A stretch of 64,000 nucleotides of DNA, from assembly GCA_026709985.1 (NCBI GenBank), contig JAPORY010000039.1, positions 1-64,000 of the forward strand. The letters run 5' to 3'. The first letter of the stretch is position 1, and every line of letters begins with the position of its first letter. This document shows positions 36,753 to 45,315 of this stretch, in pieces. Position numbers and translations under genes: made by a program. Below the pieces are notes generated by a model. That model was not told where the DNA came from. It made no database searches and saw only the letters and a program-made list of their open reading frames with translations. This stretch comes from Aestuariivita sp. Lineage in GTDB: Bacteria; Pseudomonadota; Alphaproteobacteria; Rhodobacterales; Rhodobacteraceae.

Positions 36753-37964
36753 CTAAACTCGCTCAATGATAGTTGCAGCTCCCATTCCGCCCGCAGCGCA
36801 CAGCGTAGCAAGTCCGATTTGTTTGTCTGCCCGTTCTAATTCATCAAGCAGGGTACCGATCAAGATAGCGCCCGTGGCTCCGAGCGGATGTCCCATTGCG
36901 ATTGCTCCGCCATTAGAATTTACAATGGACGGGTCTACCTCAAAGGCCTGTATGAAGTATAACACGACAGCCGCAAACGCTTCATTAACCTCAAAGAGAT
37001 CAATATCAGCTATTGTCATTCCTGCGTTTCGTAGGATTTTTTCTGTCGCCGGAATTGGTCCAGTCAGCATGATGGTGGGTTCCGAGCCAATTCTTGCGGT
37101 TGCTTTAATCCGGGCACGCGGCGTTAAGCCTAACTGATCGCCAAATTCGGCATTGCCAACCAAAACCGCAGAAGCACCGTCGACCACCCCCGATGAATTA
37201 CCCACATGATGAATATGACTCAATTTCTCGAATTCTGGGTATTTCAGCAACGCAACTTGATCAAAAGCTGGAAAATTCTCACCGATGGACCGAAAGGAGG
37301 GTTCTAGCTCGCTCAAGGTGTCGAGATTCGTATCGGGTCGAATTAGCTCATCATGATCAAGGATTGGCAATCCATTTTGATCAATGATCGAAATTACGGA
37401 CTTCTGGAAGCGGCCATCTTGCCAAGCAGTATGCGCCCGTTTTTGGGACTCGAGCGCGAAACTGTCGGCGTCACGGCGTGTAATTCCGAACTTGGTTGCG
37501 AGTAGATCGGCTGCAATTCCTTGTGGTACAAAGTTTCTCCCAATCGCCAATATTGGATCGGCGACGATAGCGGCACCATCCGACCCCATTGCTACGCGAC
37601 CCATCATTTCAACGCCGCCAGCAATGTAGGCATGGCCGACACCGGCTTGAATTTGAGTCGCCGCAAGGTTGACGGCCTCCATACCTGAGGCGCAGAAGCG
37701 ATTAATGGTTAGACCAGGAACTGATTGATTAAACTCGGAGGCTAATACTGCCGAGCGAGCTAAGCAGCCGCCTTGCTCTGCAATCTGCGTGACGCATCCC
37801 CAAATGATATCTTCAATGCCATCCTCGGGTAGGTGGTTGCGCTTCTTTAGTGCGTTGAGAATATCGGCCGACAATCGAAGGGCACTGATCTCGTGCAGAG
37901 CACCATCCTTTCGCCCTTTGCCGCGAGGGGAACGAACGGCATCATAGATAAAGGCATCGGGCAT
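36753..37964 (-). CDS. fadA: Acetyl-CoA acyltransferase (thiolase)
   Basis: 403 residues. Thiolase signatures are all present: acylation Cys in INRFCASGMEAVNLAATQIQ, the catalytic His in NSNGGAIAMGHPLGATGA, and the second catalytic Cys in TLCAAGGMGAATIIERV. It cleaves 3-ketoacyl-CoA with CoA in the last beta-oxidation step. It is followed by fadJ and preceded by a GST-like gene 17 bases upstream, probably one operon. In this context a degradative FadA role is more likely than the biosynthetic PhaA role. Confidence 0.93.
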   Translation of the reverse strand: MPDAFIYDAVRSPRGKGRKDGALHEISALRLSADILNALKKRNHLPEDGIEDIIWGCVTQIAEQGGCLARSAVLASEFNQSVPGLTINRFCASGMEAVNLAATQIQAGVGHAYIAGGVEMMGRVAMGSDGAAIVADPILAIGRNFVPQGIAADLLATKFGITRRDADSFALESQKRAHTAWQDGRFQKSVISIIDQNGLPILDHDELIRPDTNLDTLSELEPSFRSIGENFPAFDQVALLKYPEFEKLSHIHHVGNSSGVVDGASAVLVGNAEFGDQLGLTPRARIKATARIGSEPTIMLTGPIPATEKILRNAGMTIADIDLFEVNEAFAAVVLYFIQAFEVDPSIVNSNGGAIAMGHPLGATGAILIGTLLDELERADKQIGLATLCAAGGMGAATIIERV

Positions 37965-37981
37965 TTTAACCTACCGCCTTT

Positions 37982-38620
37982 TTAAGCGCGGTCCGATGGA
38001 TGACCCGGCATAAGATCATAAGGTGCGATCCAGTTTGGTAATTCCTGAATACGGTTTAACCAGCCGTCAATATTGGGCCAACTAGTGCGTTCGAAGCCGA
38101 ACGGTTCAGGATAAAACAAATATCCACAACATGAGAGATCAGCCACAGTTGGCTCTGACCCAACAATCCAATCTCTATCTTTCAGATGGGTGTCTAGGGT
38201 GGCGTAGGATGCCGCAAGGCGACCTTGAAGAAACGAAATAACCGCAGATGGTCGTTTGTCTTCGGGGACAAAGTTCATCAAGAAGCGTGTGACACCCGCG
38301 TAACTTGAAAACTTGTGATTATCCCATAAGACCCAACGCAGGACCTCAAAACGATCTTCTTCTTGGCCACAAAGGTTCGGGGAATATTTTTGGCAGATGA
38401 ACTGTTGGATAGCACCTGATTGACTGAGCCGCTGATCGCCGTCGACGAGTACAGGGACCTCTCCCATTGAGTTGACCATGGTGCGGTAAGCCTCAGATCG
38501 CGCCTCACCATTGAAGAAGTCGACAAAGACGGCCTCCCATTCAAGCCCTGCAACTTGCAGGGTTAAAGCAGCCTTGTACGAGTTACCGGATTCTCCGAAA
38601 CAATAGAGCTTTAGTGGCAT
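37982..38620 (-). CDS. Glutathione S-transferase family protein
   Basis: 212 residues with a thioredoxin-like N-terminal domain (LKLYCFGESGNSYKAALTLQ; GEVPVLVDGDQRLSQSGAIQ with the cis-Pro and the Ser-Gly glutathione contact). An all-alpha C-terminal domain follows (DWIVGSEPTVADLSCCGYLF). It is close-packed with fadA. GST-like genes are often found in beta-oxidation clusters of alphaproteobacteria, where they may handle reactive enals. The substrate is unknown. Confidence 0.88.
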   Translation of the reverse strand: MPLKLYCFGESGNSYKAALTLQVAGLEWEAVFVDFFNGEARSEAYRTMVNSMGEVPVLVDGDQRLSQSGAIQQFICQKYSPNLCGQEEDRFEVLRWVLWDNHKFSSYAGVTRFLMNFVPEDKRPSAVISFLQGRLAASYATLDTHLKDRDWIVGSEPTVADLSCCGYLFYPEPFGFERTSWPNIDGWLNRIQELPNWIAPYDLMPGHPSDRA

Positions 38621-38903
38621 GCGTTTGACGCTCCTAAATAACGATGTAAGATTTGACCCGAACGATGACGAGACACTCAGCGTCGATTAGCGACCGTAGA
38701 GCCAAGCCCGGATATTTGACATAATTGCTAGCACAGAATCAATCCCATACACGGGCTGCAGAGAGGTTAAGCGACATTACACAGCTCCCAATTTACTTGA
38801 TCCTGATGAATCACGCGGTTGGCTGATAGTAAATCGCGGGTCGACGTTATGATTAGGGCTTTTTGCGTACCGTCACAATTGCTTCGACAATGACACGCTC
38901 TTG

Positions 38904-41288
38904 TCATGAGGGCAACGGTATCCGCAGGTCTTGCCCAACAGTCAATCCAGCGACTTTCTTAACAATTGACGCCTCATCAATACCGAAGTGCCGATAGAGT
39001 TCATGGATTGTTCCTGTTTGACCAAAATGCTCAACGCCAAGTGGAATGGTCTGATGTCCATAGACGCTGCCAAGCCACGCGAGTGTGGCGGGGTGACCAT
39101 CAATCACTGAGATGATTTTGCAATAGGGCGGTAAGCTCGCGAGGAGGGTCTCAATGTGGGCGCGGGCTTGTTTCACCCCGCGCGAACGTGCCCTCTGCGC
39201 CGCCGTCCAACCCGCATTCAGTCGATCAGCCGAGGTAATGGCGAGGACGCCGACATCGCGGCGCCCTTCGGCGATTGATCCTGCGGCACGAATCGCCTCT
39301 GGTGCAACGGCCCCTTGATAAGCGACGACGATTTCACAGTTTGGACCTGGTTGGCGAAGCCAATATGCACCGTCAATCGCCCCTCGGCGAAAGGCGTCAT
39401 CATGCCGCTTTCCGGTTTGCTCAACGGGATTGGTGGTTAGCCGCAGATATACGCTACCACCGGTCTCGTCTCTTAACCACGTTCGCTCATCTGGATCGGA
39501 ACTACCGTCGCGCTGCAAATAGTCGAATGCCCATTCCATAATTACCGCTAGCTCGTCGGCAAAGGCTGGTTCAAATGCTGCTACTCCGTCTTGGCTCATA
39601 CCAATCAAGGGCGTTCCAACAGATTGATGGGCACCGCCCTCCGGGGCAAGCGTTGTTCCTGACGGAGTCCCGACGATCAGAAATCTTGAGTCTTGATAAC
39701 AGGCATAGTTCATTGCATCGAGGCCACGACACACAAAAGGATCGTAGACGGTACCGATCGGAATGAGGCGCTTACCAAATAAGGAGTGAGAAAGACCAGC
39801 TGCGCTGAGAAGTAGAAATAGATTCATTTCAGCGATACCGAGTTCAATATGTTGGCCCTCTGGTGCAAATGACCATTTTGCGGTTGAAGGAATTCGGTGT
39901 TCGATAAAGGCGTCAGCCTGTTCTGAGCGAGCGAAGAGCTTGCGCCGATTGACCCATGATCCCAAGCTGGTTGTTCCTGTTACATCGGGTGAGGTGGTAA
40001 CAATTCGGGCGGCAAGTTCGGTTTTTTCTCGGGCTATGCTATCAAGGATTTTTCCAAATGCCGCTTGCGTCGAAATTTTTTGATCCGTCGGTGCCGATAA
40101 GTTTGGAACAGGAAGCTTTTGATCTGTGAAGCGACGAGACTTGGATGCAAAGAACGGCACTTTTGCCAAAAATTCCTGCAACTCGGTGACATCTGCCTCA
40201 CCAGCAAATCGATCCCATTCGTGCCCATCGGCAACTCCCATCCTTTCTTGCCACTCAGCAAACTGGGCCTTGCTCATCAGTCCACCGTGATTATCCTTGT
40301 GACCTGCGATTGGTGTGCCCCAGCCCTTGATCGTGTAGGCCAGAAAACATGTGGGACGGTCATGCTTAATCTTCCCGAATTCTTCTGTCATCGTCTCGAC
40401 ACAGTTTCCGCCAAGATTCTCCATCAATGCCGCTAGTTCGTCATTACTATAGCGATCAAGCAGTGCTGAGAATGAACCCTGATCTCCAAGATCATCCATT
40501 AAGCGCTGTCGCCAGACTGCCCCACCCATATAGGTCAAAGCCGCATATTCCTGATTTGAACAGGAATTGATCCAATCGCGGAGGACCTCGCCGCCAGGCT
40601 CAATAAACGCAGCGCGTTGCTGAGCGCCGTACTTTATTCGGACCACGTCCCATCCGAAGGCTTCGAAGATTTTTTCAATCCGCTCAAACAATCCCTCACG
40701 GACGATCCCGTCTAGGGACTGCCGGTTATAGTCAATGATCCACCAAGTATTGCGCAGATCGTTTTTCCAACCCTCTTGGAGAGCTTCATAGATGTTGCCT
40801 TCGTCGAGTTCGGCATCACCGACTAGTGCGACCATACGGCCCAAAGGCACCTCACGTCCCCATGGTTTGGCGGTAATATAATCTTGAATCAGAGAGGCGA
40901 AGGATGTCATTGCGACCCCTAAACCTACCGAGCCTGTCGAAAAATCGACATCATCGACGTCCTTAGTCCTAGATGGGTAACTTTGCACACCACCGAAGCC
41001 GCGAAAATTCTCTAGCTTTTCGCGAGTCTGATTTCCCATAAGATATTGAATGGCGTGAAACACAGGCGAAGCGTGAGGCTTAACCGCAACGCGGTCTATT
41101 GGTCGAAGGGCAGAAAAGTATAGTGCGGTCATTATTGAGACGACTGACGCCGAACTCGCCTGATGGCCACCGACCTTTATATCGTCAGCTTTGGGACGTA
41201 GATGATTTGCATGGTGAATCATCCAGTGGGAATGCCACAACAAGATTCTTTCAACTGTCTTGAGCGTGTTCTTTGCCGACAAAATCAC
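38904..41288 (-). CDS. AceE-like (homodimeric pyruvate dehydrogenase E1/transketolase-type) thiamine-diphosphate enzyme
   Basis: 794 residues from GTG 41288 with GAGG upstream; the frame is open to 41426, but the added 46 residues are not family-like. The TPP motif is LVGDAELDEGNIYEALQEGW, then NTWWIIDYNRQSLDG (about residues 155-195). The middle domain includes HIELGIAEMNLFLLLSAAGL. The C-terminal transketolase-type domain includes VDPHPATLAWLGS-like and GHQTIPLGVEHFGQTGTIHE segments. It is shorter than AceE (about 885) and matches a group of about 790-residue alphaproteobacterial proteins annotated as transketolase or pyruvate dehydrogenase E1. No E2 or E3 gene is nearby. It sits inside the beta-oxidation cluster, so the 2-oxo acid it uses is open. 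Confidence 0.85.
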   Translation of the reverse strand: MILSAKNTLKTVERILLWHSHWMIHHANHLRPKADDIKVGGHQASSASVVSIMTALYFSALRPIDRVAVKPHASPVFHAIQYLMGNQTREKLENFRGFGGVQSYPSRTKDVDDVDFSTGSVGLGVAMTSFASLIQDYITAKPWGREVPLGRMVALVGDAELDEGNIYEALQEGWKNDLRNTWWIIDYNRQSLDGIVREGLFERIEKIFEAFGWDVVRIKYGAQQRAAFIEPGGEVLRDWINSCSNQEYAALTYMGGAVWRQRLMDDLGDQGSFSALLDRYSNDELAALMENLGGNCVETMTEEFGKIKHDRPTCFLAYTIKGWGTPIAGHKDNHGGLMSKAQFAEWQERMGVADGHEWDRFAGEADVTELQEFLAKVPFFASKSRRFTDQKLPVPNLSAPTDQKISTQAAFGKILDSIAREKTELAARIVTTSPDVTGTTSLGSWVNRRKLFARSEQADAFIEHRIPSTAKWSFAPEGQHIELGIAEMNLFLLLSAAGLSHSLFGKRLIPIGTVYDPFVCRGLDAMNYACYQDSRFLIVGTPSGTTLAPEGGAHQSVGTPLIGMSQDGVAAFEPAFADELAVIMEWAFDYLQRDGSSDPDERTWLRDETGGSVYLRLTTNPVEQTGKRHDDAFRRGAIDGAYWLRQPGPNCEIVVAYQGAVAPEAIRAAGSIAEGRRDVGVLAITSADRLNAGWTAAQRARSRGVKQARAHIETLLASLPPYCKIISVIDGHPATLAWLGSVYGHQTIPLGVEHFGQTGTIHELYRHFGIDEASIVKKVAGLTVGQDLRIPLPS

Positions 41289-41627
41289 ATACCTCGTATC
41301 TTTGATGCGATGGGAAGCGCTACGCGTTTGCGAGCTTTCGACGAACGACAAGAGGCAATTTTGGCCATGGGCAAACGACTTGTAGCGCCTGATTGGGTAC
41401 TTATTGATGACACTGCGTTGGACCAAGATGAGTACAAGAAGAGCGCCGATTCGTCGGCAAGATTAGTACATGAACGTACGGAGTTTAACATTGTTGCTGT
41501 CTAACGATAAAGAATAGTCGGTCGATTGACCTATTCATGACGACGATATCACCCCCAGAAATTTATTCACCCTGTCGCGTGATTGTCGCTTGGTGGAGAA
41601 ACGTTGCCGCTATGCGATTGCGGAAAA
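41289..41627. other. Intergenic region between the AceE-like gene and the acyl-CoA dehydrogenase
   Basis: About 340 bases. Open frames exist on both strands (41202-41504 plus; 41285-41491 minus), but neither has a ribosome site or a recognised domain. I looked for the Lrp/AsnC regulator that accompanies this enzyme in some genomes and did not find it. Confidence 0.4.
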
Positions 41628-43415
41628 CTAAAAGCGATCAACGGGTATACCATTTACCAGATCGGCGCCACTTTGGAAGCGAGTGAGGTGCAAAGCGGTA
41701 GCGGGAAGGCGTCGCAGCATATAGTATTTTCCTGTTGCGAGCTTTGCCTCATGAAATTCCTGATCTGATGACCCAGTTTCTAAGTGCGAAGCAGCCGTCC
41801 TCGCCATCCGAACCCACATTAAGCCTAAGCAAACGTGGCCCAGTAAATGCATAAAGTCGTAGGATCCAGCAAGCGCGGAGGACTGATTTTGACCGTGCAT
41901 CTGTTGGAGCGACTGGACTGCCTCTTTGAGATCCTTTGACGCGCATTGCAGCGGCTTTACGAAATCAACTGCAAAGTTGGAACTAAGTTCGGCGCATAGA
42001 TCACATTGGGCGTCAATTTCTGCGATGAAGAGCTGAACGGGTTGAAAATTTTCGTGTGGTAGCTGTCGACCGATCAGGTCGCGGGCCTGAATCCCATTGG
42101 CACCCTCGTAGATCATCGCGACCCTTGCATCGCGAGTATACTGGGACATCCCCCATTCTTCGATGTAGCCGTGACCGCCATATATTTGTTGCGCTTGCAC
42201 CGTTGCGTCGTATCCTTCGTCGGTGAGGAAGCCCTTGATTACTGGTGTGAGCAAGGAAACGAGAAGATTTGCCTCGGGGTCATCACAGCGCTGCGCTCGA
42301 TCAATTAGCATTGCCACCCATAAAACCAAGGCCCGAGCGCCTTCAGTGAATGACTTTTGGTCAAGTAGTGATCTACGAATGTCGGGATGTGAAATTATTG
42401 GGTCGGCGGGAGCGTCGGGATTCGGCTGCAGACCATTGAGATCGGATCGACCCTGTCGCCGTTCTTTGGCGTAGGCAAGCGCATTCTGGTAGGCAACATC
42501 TGCTTGTGCAAGACCTTGCAAACCAACGCCTAACCGGGCTCCATTCATCATGGTAAACATGCCTCGTAATCCCTTGTTCTCAGAGCCAAGAAGGTAACCC
42601 GTCGCATCGGCGTAGGTCATTGCGCAAGTTGCGTTACCGTGAATTCCCATTTTTTCTTCGAGTCTTGTGCAGAACACACCGTTACGATCTTGATGTGAAC
42701 CGTTTCGGTCGGTGAGAAATTTTGGTACGATGAATAGTGAGATACCTTTAATCCCTTTGGGTGCATCGACAACCCGTGCGAGAACCAAATGAACAATATT
42801 TTCTGCCAAGTCGTGCTCACCGGCAGAAATGAAAATTTTTTCGCCAGTCAATTTATAGCTACCGTCGACCTGTTTCTCGGCTTTCGTCTTTATCAACGCT
42901 AAATCGGTCCCACACTGGGGTTCAGTGAGATTCATCGTGCCAGTCCATTCGCAACTTGTCAGCTTCGGTAGATAGAGAGCTTTTTGTTCCTCCGTCCCGT
43001 GCGTGAAGATTGTCAAAGCTGCTCCATGGGTTAAGAACTGATAAATTGCGAAAGATTGATTGGCGGCCATGAACATCTCACTGACCGCCGTGTGGACAAT
43101 ATGCGGCAGGCCTTGTCCGCCAAACTCGGTTGGCATATTCAGGCTCGGCCAGCCATCATCCTTCATTTGCTGGAATGCTGTTCGGAAACCTGCGGGTGTT
43201 GTGACGCAACCCGCCGTTAGTTGACATCCCTCGCGATCACCGATTGCATTCAATGGATGCAAAACGTTTGCGCAGATTTTGCCAGCTTCAGACAAGATTG
43301 CTTCAAGAAAATCGCGACCTAATTCTTCGTAGCCTGCGATGGGTTGCTTCGGCAGAGCTAGAACATCGTTTAGAACAAACAACAGATCTCTTGTTGGTGC
43401 TTGATAATTTGGCAT
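41628..43415 (-). CDS. Acyl-CoA dehydrogenase with C-terminal extension (DmdC/FadE5-like)
   Basis: 595 residues, longer than the about 380 of short acyl-CoA dehydrogenases and equal to the DmdC-type size. The FAD and substrate region is [20 protein letters not shown] and [20 protein letters not shown]. The catalytic Glu lies in [20 protein letters not shown]. The N-terminus [18 protein letters not shown] is typical for the group. The C-terminal domain of about 120 residues is helical. It oxidises acyl-CoA to 2-enoyl-CoA and passes electrons to ETF. It fits with FadJ and FadA downstream. Whether it is a methylmercaptopropionyl-CoA dehydrogenase or a general fatty acyl-CoA enzyme is not decidable here. 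Confidence 0.9.
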   Translation of the reverse strand: MPNYQAPTRDLLFVLNDVLALPKQPIAGYEELGRDFLEAILSEAGKICANVLHPLNAIGDREGCQLTAGCVTTPAGFRTAFQQMKDDGWPSLNMPTEFGGQGLPHIVHTAVSEMFMAANQSFAIYQFLTHGAALTIFTHGTEEQKALYLPKLTSCEWTGTMNLTEPQCGTDLALIKTKAEKQVDGSYKLTGEKIFISAGEHDLAENIVHLVLARVVDAPKGIKGISLFIVPKFLTDRNGSHQDRNGVFCTRLEEKMGIHGNATCAMTYADATGYLLGSENKGLRGMFTMMNGARLGVGLQGLAQADVAYQNALAYAKERRQGRSDLNGLQPNPDAPADPIISHPDIRRSLLDQKSFTEGARALVLWVAMLIDRAQRCDDPEANLLVSLLTPVIKGFLTDEGYDATVQAQQIYGGHGYIEEWGMSQYTRDARVAMIYEGANGIQARDLIGRQLPHENFQPVQLFIAEIDAQCDLCAELSSNFAVDFVKPLQCASKDLKEAVQSLQQMHGQNQSSALAGSYDFMHLLGHVCLGLMWVRMARTAASHLETGSSDQEFHEAKLATGKYYMLRRLPATALHLTRFQSGADLVNGIPVDRF

Positions 43416-43722
43416 TCTTATTTCCAGTGCCTAGAATTCCTAGACTTATGGTTTTGGCTTTGCATCAATAATCTACCGCATGATGGGTTGAATTTCCGAG
43501 TCTTTGCAGATTTGGCCGAAAGGAGTTTTGTAAAGTTGATTGCTGCACTGTCGGAACGAACGCTTGCAAAATTTTCCCCAATTACCTCCAGCTAGTTTTG
43601 CAAGTGCTCTTTCAGCATAACATTTTTGGAACAGTAACAACGAAAAAGTGATACTACGGCTCTGGCGAAAATACTGGCCGCAGAGATTGAGACAACAATC
43701 CAACGTATCGAAAAACGACAGT
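43416..43722. other. Upstream region of the acyl-CoA dehydrogenase
   Basis: About 300 bases with no recognisable gene. It must hold the promoter of the minus-strand acyl-CoA dehydrogenase. A short frame reading AAEIETTIQRIEKRQYEKAL near 43670-43740 looks protein-like but has no start and stops soon. Confidence 0.35.
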
Positions 43723-44048
43723 ATGAAAAAGCACTATCGCCTTTATCTTGAGCAGTTCAAAAGCGAGAATTTTACAAAGATACCTCTAATACGAGGGTTG
43801 GATAGTACGCCGCTCAATATCGCTGCGGCGCATATCGAAAAACTTCGATTGCTTAACCTGGACTCAGTCGAGATGTACTATCTTGGCATCACAATCTCAG
43901 GAGCCTCAAAATTGATCTTTATGAATTAGCGGCGGAAAACGTGTTCGAAAATGAATATGTATCGCTGCTAGAAGAAGTGCTGAGTATCCGGCCGACAGAT
44001 CTAAAGGGGAAAGCTCTTGCATTAATCGAAAGACTCAAATTCGTGTAA
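43723..44048 (+). pseudogene. Hypothetical protein, frameshifted
   Basis: From ATG 43723 one frame reads MKKHYRLYLEQFKSENFTKI, then LNIAAAHIEKLRLLNLDSVE. Near 43905-43915 the protein-like sequence continues in a different frame as KIDLYELAAENVFENEYVSL and LEEVLSIRPTDLKGKALALI to TAA 44046-44048. The two halves together would give a protein of about 108 residues. I do not recognise the family. It marks the start of the second accessory island. Confidence 0.35.
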
Positions 44049-44208
44049 AGTTCCCCCATGCCCGTGATTCACGCCGAGTTAACAGGGCTGGCTGTAACTT
44101 CCACAATCAGAATTGTGTTCGTTAGCACTGGGAATCGTATCTCTAACAATAATAATTGCAAGAGCGGTGGCAATAATTGTTAAAACAATTTTGGTAACAT
44201 GATCCGAT

Positions 44209-44496
44209 TTATTCGCCCAATAACCCTGTAATTGCAACAATAACTGCACTAGCAGCACCAGCTGCGGCAATTCCTAAAGTGAAAGCTATGAGAAGAAACC
44301 AAATTTTTAAATTAGCAATATCCGCCTTAGTTGCTGAATTTTCATGAATTGAAATTTTGCGCTCATCTATTCGCGCAACATTTATTTCAAGAGATCTTAA
44401 CCTTGCTTCAATATCTCCGCCGCCCGGCGGCAAATCGCTAGATCCAGATAATTTCCCTCCAGCGATAGGTCTTAATTCTGGTTTATCATCCGTCAT
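44209..44496 (-). CDS. Small coiled-coil membrane protein
   Basis: 95 residues. An acidic, Gly/Pro-rich N-terminus (DLPPGGGDIEARLRSLEINV) leads to a short coiled-coil segment, then a C-terminal membrane region (IWFLLIAFTLGIAAAGAASA, VIVAITGLLGE). This plan (amphipathic coil then one or two membrane helices) is common in small alphaproteobacterial and prophage proteins such as XhlA-like hemolysin modulators. The gene overlaps the upstream gene by 11 bases, so the two are probably coupled. Confidence 0.6.
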   Translation of the reverse strand: MTDDKPELRPIAGGKLSGSSDLPPGGGDIEARLRSLEINVARIDERKISIHENSATKADIANLKIWFLLIAFTLGIAAAGAASAVIVAITGLLGE

Positions 44497-44743
44497 TTAT
44501 TGCTGCATTTCTTAGCCACTCCCACGTATCGTTACTTTGAAAACCGGGGTGATGGCCTAACTCTACAACAAGTCCAAATGTTTGAGGCATAATTCCCAAT
44601 CCAATAAGGGAAGCGACTTGATCGGTTGTTGTAATGTGGGTTTTTTCTGTCACGACAAAAGCAGAAGTATCTGAAATAATTTTATGTCTATGAGGCCAAT
44701 TACGTCTTATATTTTCCCATATTGTTAAATTCGATTCGTTCAA
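44486..44743 (-). CDS. Hypothetical protein
   Basis: 85 residues from TTG 44743. Readable parts are NLTIWENIRRNWPHRHKIIS and QVASLIGLGIMPQTFGLVVE. No domain is recognised and no Shine-Dalgarno is obvious. The overlap with the following membrane protein (44209-44496) argues for a real two-gene unit. It could also be the tail of a truncated gene. Confidence 0.45.
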   Translation of the reverse strand: MNESNLTIWENIRRNWPHRHKIISDTSAFVVTEKTHITTTDQVASLIGLGIMPQTFGLVVELGHHPGFQSNDTWEWLRNAAINDG

Positions 44744-44932
44744 AGACTATTAGATAAATCATGCAGTTGCCTTAAAACAAATTGCACTCTTGATGGGATC
44801 AACGTATACGTGCTGTTTTTTGTCAAGAATAATAATCCAATTTTCAGTTACAAATTCCAAGAAGGCCATCATATATTGATGTCCAGAGACTGTTAATCTC
44901 TAATGCCACTTTGAAATTCAGCTGATCAGCCA

Positions 44933-45079
44933 TCATGACGATATTCGTACCGCAGGAGACTCGCGCCACATCAACACCCCACCGCCAAGATGCGTTTCCA
45001 CATACACATCATGGGGCGGCTGAAGCCCCAACAGCATCTGGCAAAATCCGGCTTTCGCTTTGGAACCGACGCGGCTCAT
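44933..45079 (-). pseudogene. DNA adenine methylase (D12 class) N-terminal stub
   Basis: 48 residues on the minus strand from ATG 45079: MSRVGSKAKAGFCQMLLGLQ, then PPHDVYVETHLGGGVLMWRE. This is the start of D12-class N6-adenine methylases (S-R-x-G-S-K-x-x-A-G-x-x-Q-x-I-(I)-x-x-M-P-P-H-x-x-Y-(I/V)-E-x-x-(L)-G-G-G), which includes the S-adenosylmethionine motif F/L-G-G-G. The frame ends at TGA (44933-44935) soon after. The rest, including DPPY, is missing. It is a remnant of a phage-type or restriction-associated methylase. Confidence 0.65.
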
Positions 45080-45140
45080 CTCAGGGTCTCCGATGTCCGA
45101 TGTATCCGGTGACCCTGACCATAAACCTCGCTACAATTAA

Positions 45141-45308
45141 ATGAGTGAAGCGCAAAAAATATTTTTGAAGACGGGAAAAGACGACGTACGAAGAGAACGT
45201 TCAGTACCCGGCGTCGCTAATTTTGATGTCCCTCAATCCCCGCAAGGCGCAAGAACGGGGGAAGCCGTTGATTACCGCACGAAACCTGTTAAGAATGGGA
45301 GGAAGTAG
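45141..45308 (+). CDS. 55-residue hypothetical protein
   Basis: ATG 45141 to TAG 45306. The product is small and basic: SEAQKIFLKTGKDDVRRERS, then GVANFDVPQSPQGARTGEAV. No clear ribosome site precedes it. It is convergent with the AAA ATPase gene. No family is recognised; coding status is uncertain. Confidence 0.3.
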   Translation: MSEAQKIFLKTGKDDVRRERSVPGVANFDVPQSPQGARTGEAVDYRTKPVKNGRK

Positions 45309-45315
45309 TTGCGTC

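Noticed and set aside
38530..38560. CCCTGCAA-C-TTGCAGGG inverted repeat
   Set aside because: It is inside the GST coding sequence and is explained by the codons; no reason to call it regulatory.
41289..41426. Longer N-terminus for the AceE-like protein (start at 41426)
   Set aside because: The extra 46 residues are unlike the family. GTG 41288 has GAGG upstream and gives the usual length of about 790.
41202..41504. A 100-codon plus-strand frame overlapping the start of the AceE-like gene
   Set aside because: It overlaps the real coding start in antisense, has no ribosome site and no Lrp/AsnC motif. The minus-strand frame opposite it is no better.
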